Assembly (NCBI RefSeq): GCF_016406725.1
Contig: NZ_JAEKNT010000480.1
Location: 1-38,005 of the forward strand
Length of the DNA stretch: 38,005 bases
From: Sphaerochaeta sp. S2
Lineage (GTDB): Bacteria; Spirochaetota; Spirochaetia; Sphaerochaetales; Sphaerochaetaceae
Direction: 5' to 3'
In this document: positions 30,789 through 38,005 of the stretch, one piece after another
Position numbering within the stretch: the first letter of the stretch is position 1
Layout of the letters: every line of letters starts with the position of its first letter
The notes under the pieces: generated by a model
Databases searched by the model: none
What the model was told of the DNA's origin: nothing
What the model saw: only the letters and a program-made list of their open reading frames with translations
Translations under genes and position numbers: made by a program

Positions 30789-33077
30789 TTATTTGATCAG
30801 TCCCGCATCGGTGAATGCACCAAACAGACGTTGGGGGTGAAGCGGAATTGCATTTACAGCAACTCCGGTTGCATTGAGTACTGCATTACGGATGGCTGGG
30901 GCAACGGGAATCGTAGGAGGTTCGCCGAGGCTCTTGTTTCCGTATGGACCGGTGGGGTCATAGGTCTCTACAAAGTCAGCATGGAGGTCAGGGGTATCCA
31001 GAGCGGTCATCAGCTTGTAGTCAAGCAGATTGTCGTTGTACATCCGGCCTGTCTTCGGGTCGAACAGATGTCGTTCATACAATCCATAGCCAAGCCCCAT
31101 GCTCATTCCACCATGCACCTGACCCTTTGCAGTCTGGTGATTGAGAATGGTTCCTGAGTCATGGACATTGATGATATCCAGAACCTTTACCTGACACATC
31201 GGGATATCCACCTCTACCTCGACAAAACAGACTCCGAAGGAGTACGTGTTGTCTGTGCAGTGGTGTGTCTCCTCAGCAGCAATATGCTGTGAGTTTGTCA
31301 GGCTGTAGCAGGATTCAATGGCTACATCTGCAACCGAGAGCAAATGCTCATCCTTGTTGGTGTGCACAATGTAGTTTTCCTTGATATCCAGATCCCATGG
31401 ATCACACTTCAGCATAAAACCGGCAAAATCAAGCAGCTTTTTCTTGAAGGCTTCGGCAGTTTTCTTAACCGCCAACCCAGATACATAGGACTGTCGGGAG
31501 GCATAGGCACCGGTATCGTAGGGAGTGACATCAGTGTCCTGCTTGCTGATCATGTGAATCTTGTCCATCGTTAGGCCGATGGTTTCAGCGGCCATCATGG
31601 CAAAGACAGTATCAGCACCCTGACCGATCTCAGTTGCTCCCATCTGTACCTGCAGAGATCCATCCTGGTTGAGCAGCATGCGCACTGCAGAGGTCTCCAA
31701 GCTGATCGGATAGACACCGGTCTTGTAGCAGAAGATGGCCATGCCAACTCCTTTCCTGATCGGCCCATCCTGCTTCTCGTACTCCTTGCGCTTCTTTGAA
31801 TAGGAGAGGTATTTCTCTCCCTTGTCGATACACTCCTCGAGGCCGGTGGAGTGACAGGTGATGGTGGTAACCGGGTCAACGAAGCCAAGCTTCATCATAT
31901 TCTGCTTTCGGATCTTGATCGAGTCAAAACCAGTCTTGGCAACGATATCATCCACGTGGGCTTCCAAGGCAAACCCAATCTGGGGAATACCGTAGGCCCT
32001 CATTGCTCCAGCGGTTGGCATGTTGGTGTAGACCGTATAAGCCTCTCCCTTGATTGCCCCCACCGGATACATCATCCTGAATCCGTTTACTGCATTGGCA
32101 ACCAGTGCGTGTGCATGGCTCGCATATGCTCCTTGGTTGGAGTAGGCTTCGATGCTTCTTGCAGCAAAGGACCCATCAGGGCGAATATAGCTCTCAATGT
32201 GGAACTTCATTGCATGTCTTGTTCTTGTACAGGCAAAGGTCTCTTCCCTGGTATATGCCAAGATAACAGGTCTACCCCCAACACGAGTGGTCAGGTAGGC
32301 ATTCAAGGGCTCGGTAAGAGCATCCTGCTTGTTGCCGAATCCACCACCAATATAGGGCTTCACAATCCTGATCTTGCCAAATCCTACTCCCAAGGCCTGG
32401 GAACAGACACGGCGCACGATATGGGGAATCTGGGTGGAGCTTACCACGACAATCTTGCCATCTTCCTCATATGCAAACGAGTTTGCAGGTTCAATATGGC
32501 AGTGGGTTACAATTGGGGTCTCATAGTCGCCTACGACTTTGATAAGGCCCTTTTCCTTAATGGACTCTTCAAAGGAACCAATTTCATAGGAAGAGTGGAC
32601 CACTACGTTGTTTGGCTTTTCCTCATGGATTACCGTTGCCCCTTCCTTCATTGCATCTTCAATGGAGAGGATGGGGGCATACTCTTCGTAGGTTACCTTG
32701 ATCTTTCTCACTGCTTCTTCTGCAGCAATCTCAGTTTCGGCAATAACTGCTGCAATGTCATCGGCATAGCAGCGAACCCTTGCATTGAGCAACTTACGGT
32801 CAGCGATATCCTGGTGTTTGGGTTCGGTCGACCATGGGTGCCCTGCAGTAGGGAACTGAATGTCGGGGACATCGAAACAGGTGACAATGTCCACAACCCC
32901 TTCAACCTTCCATGCCTCAGATAGGTCAAACTCCTTCACCCAGCCATTTGCAATGGTACTATGCAGTACTTTTGCATGAAGGGCATGGGGAGAGACCAGA
33001 TCGGGGGTATATTTTGCTTTTCCTGTCACCTTGTCGTATGCATCGACTCGGTTTGGGGATTTTCCTATGATATTCAT
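30789..33077 (-). CDS. xdhA: Molybdopterin-binding subunit XdhA (xanthine dehydrogenase family)
   Basis: The 762-residue protein closely resembles E. coli XdhA as I recall it, over GGGFGNKQDALTEPLNAYLT, AGAMRAYGIPQIGFALEAH, GATEIGQGADTVFAMMAAE and the C-terminal SLGEPPTIPVAPAIRNA, whose glutamate is the conserved catalytic base. Position KQD replaces the KE of mammalian xanthine dehydrogenase (Glu802), as in E. coli XdhA, so substrate recognition may differ from true xanthine enzymes. It is cytoplasmic and forms the catalytic subunit hydroxylating a purine or other N-heterocycle. The frame opens at 33209, but AGGAGG six bases before the ATG at 33077 sets the start. Cofactor maturation and sulfuration genes are not in this window. 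Confidence 0.93.
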   Translation of the reverse strand: MNIIGKSPNRVDAYDKVTGKAKYTPDLVSPHALHAKVLHSTIANGWVKEFDLSEAWKVEGVVDIVTCFDVPDIQFPTAGHPWSTEPKHQDIADRKLLNARVRCYADDIAAVIAETEIAAEEAVRKIKVTYEEYAPILSIEDAMKEGATVIHEEKPNNVVVHSSYEIGSFEESIKEKGLIKVVGDYETPIVTHCHIEPANSFAYEEDGKIVVVSSTQIPHIVRRVCSQALGVGFGKIRIVKPYIGGGFGNKQDALTEPLNAYLTTRVGGRPVILAYTREETFACTRTRHAMKFHIESYIRPDGSFAARSIEAYSNQGAYASHAHALVANAVNGFRMMYPVGAIKGEAYTVYTNMPTAGAMRAYGIPQIGFALEAHVDDIVAKTGFDSIKIRKQNMMKLGFVDPVTTITCHSTGLEECIDKGEKYLSYSKKRKEYEKQDGPIRKGVGMAIFCYKTGVYPISLETSAVRMLLNQDGSLQVQMGATEIGQGADTVFAMMAAETIGLTMDKIHMISKQDTDVTPYDTGAYASRQSYVSGLAVKKTAEAFKKKLLDFAGFMLKCDPWDLDIKENYIVHTNKDEHLLSVADVAIESCYSLTNSQHIAAEETHHCTDNTYSFGVCFVEVEVDIPMCQVKVLDIINVHDSGTILNHQTAKGQVHGGMSMGLGYGLYERHLFDPKTGRMYNDNLLDYKLMTALDTPDLHADFVETYDPTGPYGNKSLGEPPTIPVAPAIRNAVLNATGVAVNAIPLHPQRLFGAFTDAGLIK

Positions 33078-33200
33078 GGAGTTCCTCCTTGTTTCCTCAA
33101 CAACCCTGCTTCTGCAAATTCTGGGACTAGGCAGAAACTTCACATTTTTTCTGTGAAAGATGAGCATAGAAGCTTCCAGAAAGGCAGAGCTTTCTTTTCG
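33078..33200 (-). other. Structured 5' leader of the xdh operon
   Basis: If transcription starts near 33201, the leader is about 124 nt. It contains at least two hairpins: TTCACA (33139-33144) with TGTGAA (33152-33157), and TTCTGC (33110-33115) with GCAGAA (33131-33136). The ribosome site lies at its end. I could not match it to a known riboswitch class by eye. Confidence 0.4.
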
Positions 33201-33207
33201 TACTTTC

Positions 33208-33235
33208 ATAATACAACAAATTGCAACAAATTCAA
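33208..33235 (-). promoter_or_regulatory. Promoter of the xdhABC operon
   Basis: On the minus strand TTGAAT (33235-33230) is followed after 16 nt by TATTAT (33213-33208), five of six -10 matches. The spacer contains the repeated element TTTGTTGCAATTTGTTG, with two direct TTTGTTG copies that could bind a regulator. Confidence 0.6.
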
Positions 33236-33311
33236 GGAATTATTCTCAATAAGCGAAAAAAAAGAGTATGGATTGATAATATTGCTATCCATCTAACAGA
33301 TAACAAATTCT

Positions 33312-33347
33312 AGGTAGGAATACCTATAATCTTAGGTGCTTTTACCT
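33312..33347 (+). promoter_or_regulatory. Promoter-like region with two small palindromes before the lipoprotein gene
   Basis: TATAAT at 33325-33330 is a good -10 box without a clear -35. It is flanked by AGGTA-GGAA-TACCT (33312-33325) and AGGT-GCTTTT-ACCT (33334-33347), similar half-sites centred about 22 bp apart. This could be an operator overlapping the promoter. The remainder of 33236-33404 holds nothing else I recognise. Confidence 0.4.
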
Positions 33348-33404
33348 GCTATCGCCTTGGATGGTTCCTTTTCATACTGTTCTTGGATAGGAGAGGAAAA
33401 CAGT

Positions 33405-36032
33405 ATGAAGGTAAAAATTACACACTATATAGCATGTATCGGACTGATCCTTTTTCTTCTGACTTCTCTTGCCGGATGTAAAAAGGATCCTGGTAACAAT
33501 CCTGGTGAAGAGGAACAAGAGGATGTAGCGGTTTTTTCCCTGGCCAGAGCCCCTGATGGTGAGTCTTCGTTCAGGGCAGGTGAGTATGAAGCTTCTGAGG
33601 AGAAAAGCATAACCTCCCGTTGGCTTGCAGCAAGTCAGACTGACAGTGGGTTTACGTCCATCACCCCAGACAGCCTCAAGGTTGCTTATCGCTACATTGC
33701 ATTGATTCCTGACGCTACCGTACAGAAGATTGGATTAAAGGGTATCTATGGCAGGGGGCGTTATGATGCCATGAATGCATGGGATGGAACAGCACTGACT
33801 GCATATAGAAACAATGCAATGACCAAGCTACCCGGGTTCAACACCTCCCACTATCCTGATGTTCCGCCAACAGAGGATGATATGCTTGAGTTCTCTGTCT
33901 ATGTGGATGATGACACCCCTGTAACAAAGCAGGAGGTAAAGGAAGGCTCCTTTGTAATCTTTGATGGGTCGAATGACACCCCCAGTGATGTAACTGATGA
34001 TACCTTGGCAGTATTCGACCTGAATGATACTTCCTTCAAGGTGGATGTTGATGACCTGCCCCCAGAAGGTGTGGTTTTTACTGGTATAGCGTATGAGCTT
34101 GTCTATTATGAGGCGGAGCTCTCCGGTTTTGGGGCTGTACGACTGTATTACAACGATTACGGGCAATTCAAGGCAGGAGACTTGGTGGTGAACAAAGCTG
34201 GAGATTCTCCTGATAAGGGCTGGCAATGGGCATACCTGAAGCATGGTGATGGCCCAGACTCTTGGGATGGGTCAGCTGTACCTGAGGTGAGTGGAGGTGG
34301 GTATGATGACTATGATACCGATACGGTAGAGGAGCCTAACCCACAGGTGGAATATAAGGGCTACTATCCTCTAACGGGTTCTGGTACTGCAGAGAAAACA
34401 GTAAGTTCTGGACTCATTCCAACCTTTGTCAATCTCGAGAGTACAGGGGATGCATGGCCTGATGTAACAAATCCAGATCCAAAAGACCCATTTCTCTTGA
34501 ACGCAGACAAGCATCCAAATCCATCGGGAGCTTGCATCTACTGGACGGTTAATCAGAACATATTCAACAAACCAGTGGGAGATGCCCAGCCGGTTCCTTA
34601 CGACCATCCCCATATTGAGGAGGTTTCCGATCCAGGAGGCTTTGGTACATATAATGAAGCCAATCCCATAGCGAGTACCCCTATCAAGAGTGGAGGGACT
34701 ATTAGGAGCAATCGGGATGCAAGTATCATCTACTATGAGGTGGACGATCATCTAGGTGTTTCTGACATGTCTAGCGTCCTCTACAGTGATACCCGACTTG
34801 ATCCAGCTACTGTTATTGACCGAACAACCATGAGGAACAAGTTTGGGGTGTATGCCTATGACTCTGGTCTTGTCAGTAACCTGTATAACGATGCGCCCCT
34901 GGTAGAGAGGTGGAATGGCAGTGGATACACCACCTATTTTCCGACCTTGCTCGACCTAAGCATGGGACGAATCTGTGTGGTGGCAAGCAGGAGGGATGCC
35001 GATCCAACTGGAAGAAGCCAACAAGGCTATGTCTATGATCCTCCTCCATCCAACACTCCTGATGCGCTGGAGATGTCGATTGTAGAGGTAGCTATCACTC
35101 TGCAGATTGATATAGCCTTTGGGTATGGGGAAGATTGTAGCGGAAGAAGCTGGGGAGATGGAGTTGTTATCAGTTCCACTGATTTTGAAAAACGCTTCAT
35201 GAGCTTCGCTCCTCAGGTTGGTGCATCAGAGTATGGTGGATGGGGAGCTGATCCTAATGATCCGGTGCCCTCACAGAGAGGGTTCTATGGGAGCCGGTCT
35301 GATGACCATGGATTGGAGACCGAATTATCTTTCAGGCAGAATCACTTTGCCATCGATGTGCAGAATGTTGCCTACCGGGATGTGTACGCTCTGCCTCCTA
35401 TTCTTGATAATCCATCTCCTGACGAAGGTCCATTTACAGAGGATATTCATGTAAGTATCGCAACCAATGGAACCGGAGTGAGTGTCTACTACACCACTGA
35501 CGGTAGTGATCCAACGAACAGTTCAACACCCTATACCGATGCAATTCCTGTTTCTTCCAATACCACCATCAAGGCGATTGCGTACCAGACGGGGAAGCAA
35601 TTCCCCTCCATGATCGTGGAAGCGTTCTATGAGGTAAGTGGTGCGCAGAGGTACTCAGTACCTGTAGAAGTTTCTTCAGTGCCTTTGGCCGCTGCAGGGA
35701 AGCCAGCCTTTGTATTACTGTTCAAGGATCAGGAGCTCGACCTCTCCAGGGCTTTCTCTCCTGTTTCCTGCACCCAGGTGAATGTAGACCAGAACAAGGT
35801 CTCTGCAAGTCTGAAAGAGGTATTGGGAGGAACATATTATCTGCTTGTGGTTGTCGACATGGACCGCTCGGACAGTCTTACTGAAGGGGACCTCGTCTAT
35901 CCGTCCACAGTTGCAAATCAGGTGGTGAACTTGCACAGCGTACAAGTCCCCTCTGCAACTGTAGTTTCCCTTTCAGGTGCTTCCTACACGGTTCCTGCCA
36001 GAACATTGGAGCGGAGTCTAGCTGCAGATTAG
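33405..36032 (+). CDS. Large outer-surface lipoprotein with chitobiase-type C-terminal repeat domain
   Basis: The 875-residue protein has a lipoprotein signal peptide: a hydrophobic segment (12-22) ending in the lipobox LAGC, with C25 as the lipidation site, followed by a Glu/Asp-rich linker. Most of the protein (60-660) is unrecognised and rich in Asp, Gly, Pro and Tyr with few basic residues, as expected outside the cytoplasm. Residues about 665-743 match the CHB_HEX_C_1 type (VSVYYTTDGSDPTNSSTPYTD, then TTIKAIAYQTGK), seen in secreted carbohydrate-active and surface proteins. The last 130 residues form a separate beta-rich domain. The frame opens at 33336; GGAGAGGA about eight bases before the ATG at 33405 sets the start. 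Substrate or ligand is unknown. Confidence 0.85.
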   Translation: MKVKITHYIACIGLILFLLTSLAGCKKDPGNNPGEEEQEDVAVFSLARAPDGESSFRAGEYEASEEKSITSRWLAASQTDSGFTSITPDSLKVAYRYIALIPDATVQKIGLKGIYGRGRYDAMNAWDGTALTAYRNNAMTKLPGFNTSHYPDVPPTEDDMLEFSVYVDDDTPVTKQEVKEGSFVIFDGSNDTPSDVTDDTLAVFDLNDTSFKVDVDDLPPEGVVFTGIAYELVYYEAELSGFGAVRLYYNDYGQFKAGDLVVNKAGDSPDKGWQWAYLKHGDGPDSWDGSAVPEVSGGGYDDYDTDTVEEPNPQVEYKGYYPLTGSGTAEKTVSSGLIPTFVNLESTGDAWPDVTNPDPKDPFLLNADKHPNPSGACIYWTVNQNIFNKPVGDAQPVPYDHPHIEEVSDPGGFGTYNEANPIASTPIKSGGTIRSNRDASIIYYEVDDHLGVSDMSSVLYSDTRLDPATVIDRTTMRNKFGVYAYDSGLVSNLYNDAPLVERWNGSGYTTYFPTLLDLSMGRICVVASRRDADPTGRSQQGYVYDPPPSNTPDALEMSIVEVAITLQIDIAFGYGEDCSGRSWGDGVVISSTDFEKRFMSFAPQVGASEYGGWGADPNDPVPSQRGFYGSRSDDHGLETELSFRQNHFAIDVQNVAYRDVYALPPILDNPSPDEGPFTEDIHVSIATNGTGVSVYYTTDGSDPTNSSTPYTDAIPVSSNTTIKAIAYQTGKQFPSMIVEAFYEVSGAQRYSVPVEVSSVPLAAAGKPAFVLLFKDQELDLSRAFSPVSCTQVNVDQNKVSASLKEVLGGTYYLLVVVDMDRSDSLTEGDLVYPSTVANQVVNLHSVQVPSATVVSLSGASYTVPARTLERSLAAD

Positions 36033-36052
36033 CGACAACAACACTGCTCCGG

Positions 36053-36080
36053 TACGCCTTTCTTTAGGGAGAGGCGTACT
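36053..36080 (+). terminator. Terminator after the lipoprotein gene
   Basis: GTACGCCT (36053-36060) and AGGCGTAC (36073-36080) form a perfect 8-bp stem, 20 bp past the stop codon, followed by TCTCTTATATTC. The T-tract is interrupted, so termination may be partial and some transcription may reach the kinase gene at 36156. Confidence 0.6.
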
Positions 36081-36155
36081 CTCTTATATTCAACTCTTTA
36101 CCGCACTGATTCCTACCGGTTACAATACAGTAACATGTGTGAGTAGGAGGGTGGA

Positions 36156-38005
36156 ATGAGAAAAAGCCTCCCGATCAATCGCTCTCTGGCCGGAACAATG
36201 CTTTTTCTGCTTGTCCCCGCCATCTGCAATGCTGCTCCCTTGATCCAACCCAAGTATAGCGAATCCATGGCATCGCCTTTTGTTGTAGGGCTTGTTGCAC
36301 TCGGGGTATTGTTCGGGCTTCTTTGGTACAATATCTTTCTTGCCATCTCGACCAAGGAGAAAATGTTCCTCTATTTTTCCCTCATCATGGTTCTCCTTAC
36401 CATTCTCCAGACCTTCTCCACCTATGACCGATTCTTCTTCTTTCTCACCTATAACCGGGTGACAATGATCACCCATTTGCTGTTCATGACCTTCCTGCTC
36501 TTCTTCGAGGAGTTGTTTTCCATCAGGGAGCACGATAAGAGGCTATCATCATTCAATCGGGTCAATATCGTTGTCATTGGTGGGTATGTGGTGCTCTTCC
36601 TGCTTTTGAAGATCTTGTTTCCTATGGCAGAAAGGTTGCACACTACGCTCAATTTCATCCGGGAACTCTTTGTTTTCTATACCAATGCACTCTTCCTCTA
36701 TACCATCATCAGGGCAATGGCATGGATGAAGAGGGAGGGAATCTTGCTCCTGGTTGCATTCATTCCCCCTGCCTTTACCACCAGTGTCAATGCATTGAAT
36801 ATTTTCCCTTTCATGCAAGGGCATGAGCAGTTTACGACCTTCTTGATGCAGTACAACCAACCCATCGGACTCTCCCTGCAGGCGATACTTTTTTCCTTAG
36901 CCGTGGGGAACCGATACAACCGGATCAAGATGGAGAGGCAAGAAGCATCTCGTACGCAGGAGCTTCTCTCCCAGCGTACACGGTTTTTCTTGAACATGAG
37001 CCACGAGACCCGCACACCCCTGACGGTTATCCTTGGTCTTGTAAGACAGTTGAAACAAGAAAATGCGGCACTCACGATCAAGCAAGCTGAGCCAATGCTC
37101 TCTGCAATAGAACGTAATAGCCTGATACTCTTGAGACAGGTAAACCATATGCTGCGTTTGGAACGAAGACGGGAAGTTAGGGTGGAGACCGCACTCCCTC
37201 TTGTTCCCCTGACTAATCTTCTCATCAATGCATTCCTTCCTGTTGCCCAAGAGAAGAATATTGCCTTGGAGTTTGATGCCAGCTCGATACCCCCAAAGCT
37301 CGGTCTCATGGTAAGACAGGAAGACTATGAATCGATGGTGATGAACCTCCTTTCCAATGCAATCAAATACTCGGGGGAAGGGGGACGAGTGGTCCTTTCC
37401 CTCCACCAGGCAGACTCACAGGAGCTTATACTCTCCGTCTCTGATACTGGTATCGGTATAGTACCAGAAGACCAAGAGAGGATTTTTGAACAGTTCGAGG
37501 TGGTGGAGGACCCCTCTTCTTCTATGCAGACTGGACTTGGGTTGCCTCTGGTTAAGTATATTGTTGAGGAGTATGGCGGAACCATTGAGTTGGAGAGCAG
37601 GCTAGGAGAAGGGAGTATCTTTTCCCTTCGCTTTCCTTCCTTGTTGTTGCATCAAACTGAGACAATGGTCTCTGAGAGTGAGCTGGAGCATCTGTATCTT
37701 TCTGAGTTCAGGCATCTGGAGATGGAGTGCCCAGAGCCTCCTTCCGATAGCCTTACTATCCTCGTCGTGGAAGATAATGATGACCTAAGATGGTACATTC
37801 AATCCATTCTCCAGAAGAAGTATCGGGTTTTATCAGCCTCTTCAGCCGACCAAGCACTGCAATTGCTCGAAAATGAGGATGTGGCTCTGATCATCAGCGA
37901 TATCATGATGCCCCAAATGGATGGACATGCATTCCTCAAGGAAGTGAGGAGGCGTTTTGTCGATACCCCAACCCCCCTGATCTTTCTCACTGCACGAGAT
38001 TCGAT
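36156..38005 (+). CDS. Hybrid histidine kinase/response regulator with 7TM sensor, 3' end outside the window
   Basis: About 616 residues are visible and the frame is open to the window end. An N-terminal signal-like helix is followed by seven or so membrane helices (about 40-255), resembling 7TMR-DISM sensors but without a visible large periplasmic domain. The kinase core has H283 in MSHETRTPLTV, MVMNLLSNAIKYS (N-box), SDTGIGI (G1) and GLGLPLVKYIVEEYGG. A receiver domain starts near residue 535 (ILVVEDNDDLRW), with phospho-acceptor D582 in ISDIMMPQMDG. The window ends at LTARDS, inside the receiver, so a C-terminal output domain cannot be excluded. GTAGGAGGG ends about four bases before the ATG at 36156. 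It follows the lipoprotein gene by 123 nt and may sense an envelope signal. Confidence 0.9.
   Translation, partial: MRKSLPINRSLAGTMLFLLVPAICNAAPLIQPKYSESMASPFVVGLVALGVLFGLLWYNIFLAISTKEKMFLYFSLIMVLLTILQTFSTYDRFFFFLTYNRVTMITHLLFMTFLLFFEELFSIREHDKRLSSFNRVNIVVIGGYVVLFLLLKILFPMAERLHTTLNFIRELFVFYTNALFLYTIIRAMAWMKREGILLLVAFIPPAFTTSVNALNIFPFMQGHEQFTTFLMQYNQPIGLSLQAILFSLAVGNRYNRIKMERQEASRTQELLSQRTRFFLNMSHETRTPLTVILGLVRQLKQENAALTIKQAEPMLSAIERNSLILLRQVNHMLRLERRREVRVETALPLVPLTNLLINAFLPVAQEKNIALEFDASSIPPKLGLMVRQEDYESMVMNLLSNAIKYSGEGGRVVLSLHQADSQELILSVSDTGIGIVPEDQERIFEQFEVVEDPSSSMQTGLGLPLVKYIVEEYGGTIELESRLGEGSIFSLRFPSLLLHQTETMVSESELEHLYLSEFRHLEMECPEPPSDSLTILVVEDNDDLRWYIQSILQKKYRVLSASSADQALQLLENEDVALIISDIMMPQMDGHAFLKEVRRRFVDTPTPLIFLTARDS

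Noticed and set aside
31851-32924. 357-codon plus-strand frame
   Set aside because: It is fully antisense to xdhA, whose motifs are continuous there. The Cys- and His-rich translation is typical of a shadow frame.
33214-33229. TTGCAACAAATT-type sequence as another tct-regulon operator
   Set aside because: It shares only a half-site with TTGTTGCATGCAACAA and has no palindrome. It is better explained as a direct repeat in the xdh promoter spacer.
1-38005. CRISPR array, tRNA, rRNA or insertion sequence
   Set aside because: No regularly spaced direct repeats, no tRNA-like TTCGA arm with a matching acceptor stem, no rRNA stretch and no transposase motif were seen. Weak tRNA-like GTTCG near 29190 lacks the rest of a cloverleaf.

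Overview
The window is bacterial chromosome. Its gene content resembles anaerobic, sugar-fermenting Spirochaetota of the Sphaerochaeta type: a sucrose phosphorylase, a tripartite tricarboxylate transporter, an E. coli-type XdhABC set, an RRM RNA-binding protein, large lipoproteins, and HD-GYP and 7TM signalling proteins. That assignment is an inference from gene content and protein character; no rRNA, tRNA or other taxonomic marker is present. Shine-Dalgarno sequences are strong, and in several genes they place the start downstream of the longest reading frame.

Region 1 (about 1-8,775) is accessory and looks like a defence or stress island. It holds an HTH-MazG fusion followed by a PD-(D/E)XK nuclease-SF1 helicase protein, a hipBA toxin-antitoxin pair with a possibly leaderless hipB, a DUF2779-type nuclease (Cas4-like plus DEDD exonuclease), an unknown acidic protein, and an AT-rich AAA/DUF4143 ATPase preceded by two tandem 29-bp palindromes. 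No transposase, integrase or CRISPR array is visible. Region 2 (8,776-10,487) is a two-gene operon: a macro-domain protein with a C-terminal XRE-like domain, then a VWA protein.

Region 3 (10,642-15,386) is the most unusual part. A 1040-residue histidine kinase (7TM sensor, GAF, PAS, HisKA, HATPase) ends in a GNAT-fold domain resembling LuxI/FeeM N-acyl amino acid synthases. It is divergent, with 59 bp between start codons, from an operon encoding an isoprenylcysteine-methyltransferase-like membrane protein and an HD-GYP response regulator. A module that makes, modifies and senses a lipid signal and answers through cyclic-di-GMP is possible but unproven.

Region 4 (15,387-28,628) is catabolic. 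First comes a sucP-lacI operon whose promoter lies in a perfect LacI-type operator. Then comes a six-gene operon, tctC-tctB-tctA-OYE-like-lacI-fumarate-reductase-like flavoprotein, whose promoter carries two TTGCATGCAA palindromes. The same palindrome recurs as a perfect 22-bp operator between a divergent SDR gene and an SLC13/DASS transporter. This suggests one regulon, governed by the embedded LacI protein, for uptake and reduction of an unknown organic acid. A ketopantoate-reductase homologue follows.

Region 5 (28,844-33,077) has the RRM protein and xdhA-xdhB-xdhC. The xdhC reading frame is broken by a small indel just after its last cluster cysteines. Region 6 (33,405-38,005) has a large lipoprotein with a chitobiase-type C-terminal repeat, and a 7TM hybrid histidine kinase cut by the window end.
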